8,603 bases of DNA from Candidatus Bathyarchaeota archaeon (lineage in GTDB: Archaea > Thermoproteota > Bathyarchaeia > Bathyarchaeales > Bathyarchaeaceae), in NCBI GenBank assembly GCA_023136395.1, contig JAGLRI010000047.1:1-8603 (forward strand). The letters run 5' to 3'. Below, one piece after another: positions 1-5,081 of this stretch. Position 1 is the stretch's first letter. Every line of letters begins with the position of its first letter. The notes beneath the pieces were generated by a model, which ran no database searches, had not been told where the DNA came from, and saw only the letters and a program-made list of their open reading frames with translations. The position numbers and the translations under genes were made by a program.

Positions 1-158
1 TTAAAGAACAAGCAATAAAATCAGCTACTGAAGTATCGTCTATGATTTTGAGGATAGATGACGTATTTGCTTCTACAAAGACTGCGGCTCCTCCAACTCC
101 TCCGGGCGGTCCAGGTGGAATGCCTGGAGGCTATGGCGGAATGCCTCTCGAATATTGA
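1..158 (+). CDS. Thermosome (group II chaperonin) subunit, C-terminal fragment
   Basis: The frame starting at base 3 is open from the window edge to TGA at 156-158 and gives the last 51 residues of a protein. It holds the segment ending SSMILRIDDVF, typical of the end of the equatorial domain of archaeal thermosome subunits, where 'ILRIDDVI' is nearly invariant. A Pro/Gly/Met-rich tail (GGPGGMPGGYGGMP, ending LEY) follows, like the flexible GGM tails that project into the chaperonin cavity. The family forms eight- or nine-membered double-ring ATPases that fold cytosolic proteins. The ATP-binding motifs lie upstream of the window, so subunit type (alpha or beta) cannot be told. The gene is convergent with the membrane-protein gene that follows, across a 61-base T/A-rich gap. 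Confidence 0.93.
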   Translation, partial: KEQAIKSATEVSSMILRIDDVFASTKTAAPPTPPGGPGGMPGGYGGMPLEY

Positions 159-219
159 AATTACGAATTCAAAAGTATTTTTCAGAAAAAATGGAAAATA
201 AAACGATAACGATTCAAAC
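159..219. terminator. Convergent poly-T/poly-A terminator region
   Basis: This short gap separates two convergent genes. On the plus strand a T5 run (about 177-182) follows the thermosome stop. On the minus strand the runs around 183-204 read as TTTTATTTTCC and TTTTTT just past the stop of the membrane-protein gene. Runs of U without a strong hairpin are the usual archaeal intrinsic terminator. The call rests on base composition and gene orientation only. Confidence 0.4.
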
Positions 220-501
220 TCAAATTTTCAACCCGGAAAAAATTCCGAGAATTACTAGTATGTTGTTTATCGCCCCTAAATATGATGCTGATGCTAGACC
301 GTTTACGCTTAGATGCCAAAACCTTTTTTTTGGCAAAGTTGCGGTTAACAGAGTGATAGCTCCCCAAAAGATTAGTAGAGCAAGCACGGGGTGGTACTGA
401 GTATGGGTTTCATAAAATCCTAAACTTAATCCCATCTTTGTTGTTATGTAATCGGATACCGTACCACATAAAGCTACTAGGAAAGGAATTACTCTTTTCA
501 A
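220..501 (-). CDS. Small three-helix membrane protein, DUF5658-like
   Basis: This 93-residue protein starts at TTG (499-501), with a weak GGGAA ribosome site some 8-12 nt upstream. It is mostly hydrophobic, with three likely membrane helices at about residues 4-24, 37-57 and 68-90, and a basic PKKR loop between the second and third. Residues D17, T21, G24, G28, E31 and H37-P38 form a D-x3-T-x2-G-x3-G-x2-E spaced pattern followed by (N/H)P. This recalls the DUF5658 family of small archaeal and bacterial membrane proteins, whose function is unknown. The family call is from memory of the pattern and is moderate at best. The gene is convergent with the thermosome gene and stands 85 bases downstream of the minus-strand winged-helix gene, so it could be read from the same transcript, though the gap is rather long for tight coupling. 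Confidence 0.75.
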   Translation of the reverse strand: MKRVIPFLVALCGTVSDYITTKMGLSLGFYETHTQYHPVLALLIFWGAITLLTATLPKKRFWHLSVNGLASASYLGAINNILVILGIFSGLKI

Positions 502-586
502 GATCTATTCCCAACCACTTTTCTGGTAGGTGCTGTTGTACACTCTGAATCTTAACATGGATAGAAAATATATATTCTTCGTCTAC

Positions 587-850
587 TTAAGGGATCATGG
601 GGTTCATGAATTGCTTGAGCCCATGATAATAGTTAAGATATTGTACCCCTTTCTCTGTGGTTTTTATTGTACCATTTCCCTCTATGTCATTTTCTATCAA
701 ACCTGCATCAGTAAGTTCGTCTAAATACTCGTGAAGAATATTGAAATTCAAGTTAGCCTTGTACACTATGTGGGTCTTTTTTGCTCCTCTCTTGGCGACT
801 CTGAGTATGTCTGCTGCTATTTCGAGGTTGTTCCTTCTTTTTTTCGTCAT
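587..850 (-). CDS. ArnR1-like winged-helix transcriptional regulator
   Basis: This 87-residue basic protein is a single winged-helix domain of the archaeal ArnR1-like/HTH_45 type. Visible elements are helix 1 (LEIAADILRVAKRG, residues 9-22), helix 2 with the KKTHIVYKANLN turn (24-35), a recognition helix (FNILHEYLDELTDAGLI), a beta wing (about 52-68, ending TTEKG) and a C-terminal helix likely used for dimerisation. Such proteins bind operator DNA as dimers. The ATG start at 848-850 has a strong site, AAGGAGG, 8 nt upstream. It is paralogous to the divergent gene at 1135: both carry LEI-x3-DILRV-x-K-x-G near the N terminus and TEKG near the end of the wing. The two are separated by a repeat-rich region that may hold their operators. 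Target genes are not known; the protein could control itself, its divergent partner, or the downstream membrane-protein gene. Confidence 0.87.
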   Translation of the reverse strand: MTKKRRNNLEIAADILRVAKRGAKKTHIVYKANLNFNILHEYLDELTDAGLIENDIEGNGTIKTTEKGVQYLNYYHGLKQFMNPMIP

Positions 851-858
851 ATAACATT

Positions 859-865
859 CCTCCTT
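859..865 (-). promoter_or_regulatory. Strong Shine-Dalgarno site AAGGAGG
   Basis: On the minus strand AAGGAGG lies 8 nt before the ATG at 850, perfectly complementary to the CCTCC at the 3' end of 16S rRNA. It fixes the start of the winged-helix gene. A TATA-like GGATTTAAAAATAG is at 877-890 on the same strand, but its predicted start point (about 858-860) would fall inside the ribosome site. The true promoter may therefore lie further upstream, in the repeat region. Confidence 0.7.
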
Positions 866-935
866 AACAATTTTTCTATTTTTAAATCCTCTATGGGTAA
901 TAAGCCTATTTTAAGGTTTTCTAACGAAAAAGGGC

Positions 936-1073
936 AATATTTACGATTATAGGAAAAAAACCGAGTGTTTTTTCGTTTTTTGGAAAAAACCCGGCATTTA
1001 TTGTTAATTTTGTTTGAAAACAGGTAATATTTGCGGTTATAGGAAAAAAACCGAGTGTTTTTTCGTTTTTTGG
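936..1073. repeat. Pair of 48-bp direct repeats, 90-bp period
   Basis: Copy 1 is 936-983 and copy 2 is 1026-1073. They match at 46 of 48 bases, differing only at 943/1033 and 946/1036 (A to G in both). Each unit starts AATATTT and contains GGAAAAAAACCGAG, then TTTTTTCGTTTTTTGG. Weaker similarity extends about 15 bases upstream of each copy (TTTTCTAACGAAAAAGGGC versus TTTTGTTTGAAAACAGGT). The repeats fill the space between two divergent winged-helix genes, so they may be regulator-binding or DNA-bending sequence (A- and T-tracts). They also lie in a minus-strand open frame, discussed under findings. There are only two units with a 42-bp unlike spacer and no third copy, which argues against CRISPR. 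Confidence 0.85.
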
Positions 1074-1092
1074 GGAAAAAATCGAGGCGCAA

Positions 1093-1127
1093 GATTTAAA
1101 TAGTTGAACTGTTTAACTATTTAACAG
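1093..1127 (+). promoter_or_regulatory. TATA box plus CTGTT/AACAG dyad operator
   Basis: GATTTAAATAG (1093-1103) is a TATA-like element whose inferred start point is near 1123-1124, giving a leader of about 12 nt with no clear ribosome site. Between TATA and start point sits an imperfect dyad at 1109-1127, CTGTTTAACTATTTAACAG, with perfect outer arms CTGTT/AACAG and inner AA/TT matches. Protein bound here would cover roughly -15 to +4 and block initiation. The same arms occur in the same relative place at the 3500 operon promoter. Confidence 0.55.
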
Positions 1128-1134
1128 ATGAAAA

Positions 1135-1428
1135 ATGATTAAGAGATCTAGGCTTGAAATCTATCTGGATATTCTACGAGTTATTAAAAGTGGAGTTCAA
1201 AAACCCACCCGTATTATGTACAGCACCAATCTTTCGTGGAATCCTCTACAGGAAATCCTAACTTCATTGATCACCCAAAACCTCATCATAGTGAAAGACG
1301 ACGGCAACCGCAAAAGCTATGAGATCACGGAAAAGGGTAGAACTGCCTTAAAATACTTCAACCAAGCAAAGAAATTAGTAACTGTAGGCGACGTTAGAGC
1401 GAAGGGTGCGATAGTTTACCCTCTATAA
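1135..1428 (+). CDS. ArnR1-like winged-helix transcriptional regulator (second paralogue)
   Basis: This 97-residue protein is a lone winged-helix domain paralogous to the divergent minus-strand regulator. It has helix 1 (LEIYLDILRVIKSG), a helix 2 region (QKPTRIMYSTNLS), a recognition helix (NPLQEILTSLITQNLI), a wing containing DDGNRKSYEITEKG and a terminal helix (LKYFNQAKKLV), then a short tail. Such domains are known as homodimeric archaeal repressors or activators. I chose the ATG at 1135 because the ATG at 1128 runs into a stop after four codons. There is little ribosome-site signal, so translation may be near-leaderless. The CTGTT/AACAG dyad in its own promoter suggests autorepression, and the same dyad ahead of the secreted-protein operon makes that operon a candidate target. 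Its 3' end overlaps the convergent gene by 35 bases. Confidence 0.87.
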   Translation: MIKRSRLEIYLDILRVIKSGVQKPTRIMYSTNLSWNPLQEILTSLITQNLIIVKDDGNRKSYEITEKGRTALKYFNQAKKLVTVGDVRAKGAIVYPL

Positions 1429-2035
1429 TATTCTCTTCAGGGACGTTCAATTCATCAGATAGCCAATGTTTAGCCAAAATAGGGTTAACATGATACGTTA
1501 AGTGGAGTAAGCGTTCTTTATCAGATAAATTGGATCTTGACCCTTTCACAAATATCTCTAACCCACACTTAAGTTGCCTCTCAAAAATCGGGTACAAATC
1601 TCCCGGACTATCAAAAACCATTTTCTTTACGACATATTGTTTATGCCCTTCCTCGACTTGGACCTTAAGCTCTGGAAGAAATTCAGAATATCTGTAAACT
1701 ACGTCTCCCAATGAAGAATTCACTATAAAAACACTTTCTTCTACCTCAAAGGCGACTGTGTGTGCTCCAGCACTACGGTCCTTAAACTCCGTCCATCCTT
1801 CGCATTCCGTCAAAGTTACTTGATTTGAATATTTAGAATTAATTCCCTTAGAAAATAAGAATTGTGCAAACGTCTCATTTAAGTTTGAAATTTTGTTCTC
1901 AACTGAAAACAGTTTATTAAGAACGTTTTCAAACTTGTCAGCAAGTTTATCCAAGTTTTCCTCGTGTTCCTTTAAGACATTAATTATAAGATCCAGTACA
2001 TCCATCTTTTTCTGGAAATTTAAATCCGGGCACAT
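1394..2035 (-). CDS. Unknown protein with N-terminal LD/HE/LD helical module
   Basis: This 213-residue protein has no family I recognise. Residues 12-60 form a long amphipathic helix or coiled coil with the pattern L14-D15, L21, H24-E25, L28-D29. The proteins at 2621 (minus) and 5078 (plus) share this pattern at nearly the same residue numbers. The rest, about 75-213, is a mixed alpha/beta domain with strands such as AHTVAFEVEESVFIVNSS and KQYVVKKMVFD and a helical end (KERLLHLTYHVNPILAKHWL). It has no signal peptide or membrane helix, so it should be cytosolic. The ATG at 2035 has no ribosome site but lies about 30 bases from a TATA-like CTTAAAAAG, so the mRNA may be leaderless; M11 is an alternative start. 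The helix may mediate assembly with the related proteins, by inference. Confidence 0.78.
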   Translation of the reverse strand: MCPDLNFQKKMDVLDLIINVLKEHEENLDKLADKFENVLNKLFSVENKISNLNETFAQFLFSKGINSKYSNQVTLTECEGWTEFKDRSAGAHTVAFEVEESVFIVNSSLGDVVYRYSEFLPELKVQVEEGHKQYVVKKMVFDSPGDLYPIFERQLKCGLEIFVKGSRSNLSDKERLLHLTYHVNPILAKHWLSDELNVPEENIIEGKLSHPSL

Positions 2036-2060
2036 TGCATTAAATCAATTAAGGCTTTTT

Positions 2061-2069
2061 CTTTTTAAG
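2061..2069 (-). promoter_or_regulatory. TATA-like box for leaderless gene
   Basis: CTTAAAAAG on the minus strand is centred near 2065, about 30 bases before the ATG at 2035. The usual 25-base spacing puts transcription start near 2039, almost at the start codon, which agrees with the lack of a ribosome-binding site. Confidence 0.35.
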
Positions 2070-2165
2070 AGGTGTGAAAAACAATTAAGAAGATAAAATC
2101 CATGTGAGATTGCATAAGAAAAAATATGAAGTTAATATTTATAGTTTATTTTCAAACCTTTCAGA

Positions 2166-2621
2166 TCAGTCTTTTACTGAGGGTAGATATCCTTTTCGTA
2201 TTAATACTTCTAATATTTTCTTAACGTTACTTGGGTTCATGTCGAGACGTAATGATATTTCTTCGATGGACTTTTCCTTTATGGTGAGTTTAAGTATCAC
2301 ATGCTCTATTTGGTTGAGGGGGTATTTTGTATAACCATTTTTCCTTCTCGGTAAATAATTCTGAACATTAATCTTGCTGCGGCGATTACTTATCTTCGAG
2401 TCATTCCGATTACTAAATTCTTCATAGTCCTCTAGCATGGGGAAAGGGGAATAAACGTTTGGTGAATTCGTGCTTAGATCCTTGTCAAAGCCAAAATTTT
2501 CTAGCTGCTGTAATATAGTTTCGAGTTTAAACAAACTTTCATCCAAGTTCTTTTCATGCTGCTTTAAAACCGTGATTATGAAATCTAAAACGTTAAATCT
2601 ATTCGAAAGATTTTCCTTCAT
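2166..2621 (-). CDS. LD/HE/LD-module protein with C-terminal winged helix
   Basis: This 151-residue protein has three parts. Residues 10-45 form a helix with L12-D13, L19, H22-E23 and L26-D27, the same module as in the proteins starting at 2035 (minus) and 5078 (plus). Residues about 46-98 are a polar, probably disordered linker rich in Asn, Ser and Arg. Residues about 99-149 look like a helix-turn-helix: a first helix (LNQIEHVILKLTIKEK), then SIEEISLRLDMNPSNVKKIL as turn and recognition helix, ending LIRKGYL. The C-terminal half resembles MarR/TrmB- or sigma-70-region-4-like DNA-binding domains, so a transcription regulator that oligomerises through its N-terminal helix is likely. The family is not known to me. 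It lies upstream of the 213-residue relative on the same strand, 130 bases apart, but each appears to have its own TATA box. Confidence 0.8.
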   Translation of the reverse strand: MKENLSNRFNVLDFIITVLKQHEKNLDESLFKLETILQQLENFGFDKDLSTNSPNVYSPFPMLEDYEEFSNRNDSKISNRRSKINVQNYLPRRKNGYTKYPLNQIEHVILKLTIKEKSIEEISLRLDMNPSNVKKILEVLIRKGYLPSVKD

Positions 2622-2654
2622 TTCCCTACGTCCTTTCTATTGAGTTCTTGTTAA

Positions 2655-2670
2655 ATTCTTTATAAAGAAT
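2655..2670 (-). promoter_or_regulatory. Palindromic TATA box ATTCTTTATAAAGAAT
   Basis: This 16-bp sequence is a perfect palindrome with a consensus archaeal TATA element, TTTATAAA (2659-2666), at its core. On the minus strand the expected start point is near 2637, giving a leader of about 16 nt for the gene starting at 2621. Because it is symmetric it could also bind TBP in the other orientation, but no gene starts at the matching plus-strand distance. Confidence 0.6.
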
Positions 2671-2718
2671 TGTGACTGACGAATTAATAGGGAAGATATC
2701 TATCTTGGATTAAATCAT

Positions 2719-2733
2719 AGGGACCAATTCCCT
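2719..2733. repeat. Short inverted repeat AGGGA-ccaat-TCCCT
   Basis: A 5-bp perfect stem encloses a 5-base loop in the region between the divergent genes at 2621 and 2913. It could be a minor operator or chance. Apart from this repeat, the palindromic TATA at 2655 and the elements at 2817-2858, I see no gene in 2622-2912. Confidence 0.25.
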
Positions 2734-2816
2734 CGAACAAGCCTAAAGTATAAACAATTAGTATTAACTTAAAACCAAGAAAATGATGCATGTGTATTGT
2801 CAAACTTTGTGGTGTG

Positions 2817-2832
2817 AACCAAACGTTTGGTT
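2817..2832. promoter_or_regulatory. Perfect 16-bp palindrome AACCAAACGTTTGGTT
   Basis: This exact palindrome lies about 20-30 bases upstream of the TATA-like box for the gene at 2913, where activators or upstream repressors commonly bind in archaea. The arms AACCAAA/TTTGGTT recur as a wide inverted repeat between the zinc-ribbon gene and ftsZ (5877-5926). The bound protein is unknown. Confidence 0.5.
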
Positions 2833-2837
2833 TTTCT

Positions 2838-2858
2838 GTTCATAAATTGTTTAAAAAA
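2838..2858 (+). promoter_or_regulatory. GTTCATAA element plus TATA-like box
   Basis: GTTCATAA (2838-2845), a 4-base spacer and TTTAAAA (2850-2856) form a likely promoter. Transcription would start near 2879, leaving a leader of about 33 nt with GGAG at 2900-2903. Identical GTTCATAA octamers stand before ftsZ and the 7515 gene. Confidence 0.45.
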
Positions 2859-2912
2859 GATAGCTAATTAAATATCAAAAACTGGGGAAAGCGTAGAACG
2901 GAGCAGAAATAA

Positions 2913-3302
2913 TTGATTGTACAAAATAGCGTACAGTTAAAAAACGTTCAGATTAATGTTCAATACAAGCATGTGGAGGCTTATAGATCTGCAAAAATAG
3001 ATGATGTTTCGCCGAAGTATGCTTTCTCCATTTATTTGGGCGAGGTTATCGAGTCCGATAGTACTAACACTTATTTACCATTCATGGTTGACGTTGAAAG
3101 TAAACCAGAAGGAGCCTTCTTCAAAATCAAAGGAAAAATCTTTATCAACGGTCCACGTAAGATGGTGAAAAAATTGATTGCATCAAAAGATAATGAACCT
3201 CCTGAAATCTGGTCTCGGGTTTATGAAGAAACTTTACAATTGTTGTCTTCTCTTGCCGACTCTATTCAGGTGCCTCCTCCTACCCACCTTGAGAATTTAT
3301 AA
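2913..3302 (+). CDS. Conserved-looking small protein, possibly SecB-like fold
   Basis: This 129-residue cytosolic protein starts at TTG (2913), 9 nt after GGAG. Residues about 8-80 look like four to five antiparallel strands, ending in FFKIKGKIFINGP (69-81). Two helices follow, a short one at 82-91 and a longer one at 97-117 (PEIWSRVYEETLQLLSSLAD), then a VPPP turn (120-123). This order, with 'F.i.G' late in the sheet, a long helix and a proline-rich end, recalls SecB-like chaperones, including archaeal relatives such as MJ0357. No single motif is decisive and I would not name the gene. If right, it would hold unfolded clients, possibly exported proteins such as the neighbouring secreted product, though that pairing is conjecture. 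It is transcribed alone, with its own promoter and an AT-rich hairpin downstream. Confidence 0.78.
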   Translation: MIVQNSVQLKNVQINVQYKHVEAYRSAKIDDVSPKYAFSIYLGEVIESDSTNTYLPFMVDVESKPEGAFFKIKGKIFINGPRKMVKKLIASKDNEPPEIWSRVYEETLQLLSSLADSIQVPPPTHLENL

Positions 3303-3341
3303 GCTAATCAAGTTTTTTGGTTTCAATTCCGTACTAGTAAG

Positions 3342-3364
3342 AAAATAATTTTAATTATTTTTCT
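3342..3364 (+). terminator. AT-rich hairpin followed by T run
   Basis: AAAATAATT (3342-3350) pairs perfectly with AATTATTTT (3353-3361) around a two-base centre and runs into further T residues. It lies 40 bases after the stop at 3302 and before the promoter of the next operon. With only A-T pairs the hairpin is weak, so the T run is the more likely signal. Confidence 0.4.
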
Positions 3365-3437
3365 AAATTTTCTGGTATTTTTCATAGTTTTATCCTTTTC
3401 TGGTAAAGTTTAATCTAGTTTTTGAGGGAGGGAAAGT

Positions 3438-3487
3438 CTTATATATTTGTTTGTTGTACTGTTTAACAGTTAAAAATTTAAACAGTT
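3438..3487 (+). promoter_or_regulatory. TATA box and ACTGTTTAACAGT operator of pilin-like operon
   Basis: CTTATATATTTG (3438-3449) is a strong TATA box with expected start near 3470. Between them lies ACTGTTTAACAGT (3458-3470), a perfect 13-base palindrome around a central T. A further half-site, TTAAACAGTT (3478-3487), follows just downstream. The arms CTGTT/AACAG match the dyad in the promoter of the winged-helix gene at 1135, and both lie between TATA and start point, a typical repressor position. Only 30 bases separate the inferred start point from the TTG start codon. Confidence 0.6.
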
Positions 3488-3499
3488 GAGGGGCAAACA

Positions 3500-4111
3500 T
3501 TGAAAAAAAGCAGAAAGATGCTATTAATGCTTTTACCCCTCTTGATAGCATATGTTTTTCAAGCAACCCAATACGCTAGAGCTCCACTAAAGTACGGTTA
3601 CTACATAGTATACGCGCAAAACGCTGATATATCTCTACTTCCAGGAACAGATCTTTCACCCAGTGGGGATCCTCTACTTCAAAACTCGACGATCCAGGAG
3701 GGTCTTTATAACCTCACTTTAGGCAAGTGGGCCCCTGGGTATAGGCTAAACTACACTGATGCTTTCCACATACGGAACAGAGAAGCCTTCAATATAGCCT
3801 TAATAACCCTTAACTTCTCTAGCCCTTCAAACGGTACTAACTACCTAGCTGCATATGTACGAAACGATACAGATGGAGATGGAGCCCCAGATGGTGGTTG
3901 GATTGCTGTTTGGCTTGGAAGCCAAACTTGGGCCCCAGCTGATGGGAACCAACTAGACATTTCAAATTACATATTTTTTGTTCCCAACTCAGAGCTACCG
4001 GTAAAACTTGAGATTAAACTGCCGGAAAGCGGGTTGCCATTAAGTCAGGGAACTCCTGAACTATTCTACACGGGAGACATTTACTTATGGTTTACAAGTT
4101 TAGATTTTTAA
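3500..4111 (+). CDS. Secreted TasA/archaeal bundling pilin-like surface protein
   Basis: This 203-residue protein begins at TTG (3500), 6 nt after GAGGGG. Residues 1-28 are a Sec-type signal peptide: a KKSRK basic end, a hydrophobic core (about 7-20) and possible cleavage after Y-A-R-A (28). There is no lipobox Cys and no C-terminal anchor. The mature part is beta-rich. LGKWAPGYRLNYTDAFHIRN (74-93) resembles the conserved 'LGNW.PG...NYT.AF.I.N' stretch I recall from archaeal TasA-like bundling pilins, which polymerise by donor-strand exchange. DTDGDGAPD (123-131) looks like a calcium-binding loop. Six N-x-S/T sequons (N62, N71, N84, N105, N111, N122) suggest surface glycosylation. The C terminus (FYTGDIYLWFTSLDF) ends in a strand, as in TasA. 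It is first in a likely operon with three cytosolic genes. The family call is moderate; secretion is clear. Confidence 0.85.
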   Translation: MKKSRKMLLMLLPLLIAYVFQATQYARAPLKYGYYIVYAQNADISLLPGTDLSPSGDPLLQNSTIQEGLYNLTLGKWAPGYRLNYTDAFHIRNREAFNIALITLNFSSPSNGTNYLAAYVRNDTDGDGAPDGGWIAVWLGSQTWAPADGNQLDISNYIFFVPNSELPVKLEIKLPESGLPLSQGTPELFYTGDIYLWFTSLDF

Positions 4112-4134
4112 AAAATGGAGTAAAAAAAATTAAA

Positions 4135-4140
4135 TGGAGG
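4135..4140 (+). promoter_or_regulatory. Ribosome-binding site TGGAGG deciding a TTG start
   Basis: TGGAGG ends 8 nt before the TTG at 4149. It overlaps the upstream in-frame ATG at 4134, which has no well-placed ribosome site of its own (TGGAG at 4115-4119 is 14 nt away). Good spacing and the common TTG starts in this window favour 4149 as the true start. Confidence 0.6.
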
Positions 4141-4148
4141 AAAAATCG

Positions 4149-4649
4149 TTGGAAAAAGAAATAGAGGAAAACAAAACTATTCTAAAAGACGACGTAAGCG
4201 GTGAGTTTGAGCCAGAAACTCTAATCGAAGCCGTAAGAGAGGTCAACAACGAGGTTCTGCAGATGGAGGAGATAAGAAGCCAGACCGATAAGCTAAAGTG
4301 GGACTTAATTAGTTACCTAAAGCGGCTCCTAGAAGAATACAATTTGACCTTGACGATTCCCGCAAAATCACTTTCCGGCATTAAAGGCTTAACCGCAATG
4401 CATTTCAATAAGACGGGAATCATAACCTATCATTTCCGTGATGGTTCCATAAATTCATTTGAATTGAGGACTCTTCCGTCCTCTCAATTGCTGAACATTC
4501 TCAACGCAGTGATGCCTCACCTCAAAAGTGTACTAAAAGTGAAGAGAAAAGAATACGAAGAAGTTAGTAGCCTTCTTTCCAAGTTAGGAAAACATATCCT
4601 AATTCTAAAAGAAGAACCCACCGATTGGGCTAAGCAACATCCTTTATAA
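4149..4649 (+). CDS. Unknown cytosolic helical protein in pilin-like operon
   Basis: From TTG 4149 the product is 166 residues; from ATG 4134 it would be 171. I do not recognise the family. The N-terminal 65 residues are acidic and helical (EKEIEENK; VREVNNEVLQMEEIRSQTDK), probably coiled coil. A middle part (about 75-110) appears to form strands, with GIKGLTAMHFNKTGIITYHF and RDGSINSFELRTL. A second long helix follows (LLNILNAVMPHLKSVLKVKR, then YEEVSSLLSKLGKHILILKE). No membrane segment, catalytic motif or metal site is visible. It begins 37 bases after the secreted-protein stop and ends within the TATA box of the next gene, so it is co-transcribed with the pilin-like gene. A role as adaptor or regulator for that product is only a guess from position. 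Confidence 0.78.
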   Translation: MEKEIEENKTILKDDVSGEFEPETLIEAVREVNNEVLQMEEIRSQTDKLKWDLISYLKRLLEEYNLTLTIPAKSLSGIKGLTAMHFNKTGIITYHFRDGSINSFELRTLPSSQLLNILNAVMPHLKSVLKVKRKEYEEVSSLLSKLGKHILILKEEPTDWAKQHPL

Positions 4650-4651
4650 AT
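4642..4651 (+). promoter_or_regulatory. Internal TATA box overlapping a stop codon
   Basis: CTTTATAAAT (4642-4651) matches the archaeal TATA consensus and contains the TAA stop (4647-4649) of the upstream gene. Expected transcription start is near 4671, about 18 bases before the TTG at 4689. It would let the last two genes of the operon be expressed independently of the palindrome-controlled promoter. Confidence 0.5.
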
Positions 4652-4688
4652 GTTGAACTGATAATCAAATGGTGAAAAGGGATCCACA

Positions 4689-5081
4689 TTGAGCGAAGAG
4701 CAAAAGAAGATACAGCGAATCGAGGAAAAGATAGACTCCATCATTAAGATGTTGCAAGAACACTTTTCCACAGAGAGAGAGGTCACGGTGCCTTCACAAA
4801 AGATGGATATCCCCCTAAGTGCACCCATCAGCGTATATCTCTTAAAGCTTCCTGACAGCCTTCGACAAACAATGTTAGCCATGGATCGATTGACGGAAGC
4901 TACAACAAGTCAGGTTGCAACAGAAACCGGAAGATCAAGGAGTGTGGAAAGCATTCACTTAAACCAACTTGAAAGAATGGGGTACATAGATAAGTTTAGA
5001 AAAGGCAGGAAAGTGTTCTTCCGGATTCCTGAACCACCAAGCGAAGAAAAACAAGAAACAAAGGAGGAAAAAACTTCATGA
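4689..5081 (+). CDS. Winged-helix regulator with N-terminal coiled coil
   Basis: This 130-residue protein starts at TTG 4689, preceded by AGGGATCC, a near match to the archaeal AGGTGATCC site. Residues 3-27 (EEQKKIQRIEEKIDSIIKML) form a coiled coil. After a linker, residues about 55-113 form a winged helix: LPDSLRQTMLAMDRL as helix 1, TTSQVATETGRSRSVESIHL as the helix-turn-helix, LERMGYIDK, then a basic wing ending FRKGRKVFFRIP. This resembles MarR, TrmB or ArsR-type archaeal regulators. The last 18 residues are a charged Glu/Lys tail. It overlaps the next gene by ATGA, so the two are translationally coupled. It probably dimerises through the coiled coil and binds DNA; an obvious but untested target is its own operon. 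Confidence 0.85.
   Translation: MSEEQKKIQRIEEKIDSIIKMLQEHFSTEREVTVPSQKMDIPLSAPISVYLLKLPDSLRQTMLAMDRLTEATTSQVATETGRSRSVESIHLNQLERMGYIDKFRKGRKVFFRIPEPPSEEKQETKEEKTS

Noticed and set aside
530..952. Plus-strand open frames across 530-724 and 731-952
   Set aside because: They lie antisense to the well-supported winged-helix gene, have no ribosome sites and give unlikely Phe/Cys/Tyr-rich sequence.
936..1073. CRISPR-like repeat pair
   Set aside because: Only two copies with a 42-bp spacer that itself resembles flanking sequence; repeat is low-complexity A/T tracts and no cas gene is nearby.
1893..2334. Plus-strand frames at 1893-2096 and 2104-2334
   Set aside because: Antisense shadows of the two LD/HE/LD-module genes, without ribosome sites or recognisable protein features.
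2453..2463. Second AAACGTTTGGT copy inside the 2166-2621 gene
   Set aside because: Eleven bases only, within coding sequence and lacking the left AACC arm, so it is probably chance.
2784..2846. Twenty-residue frame MMHVYCQTLWCEPNVWFFCS
   Set aside because: No ribosome site, odd composition, and it runs through the palindrome and promoter of the next gene.
3368..3405. TTTTCTGGTA direct repeat (3368 and 3396)
   Set aside because: A ten-base T-rich repeat in an intergenic gap, not positioned relative to the TATA box in a meaningful way.
4517..4882. Minus-strand 121-codon frame
   Set aside because: Antisense to two operon genes with good ribosome sites and coding patterns; its translation is Cys/Ser/Phe-rich and shows no domain.
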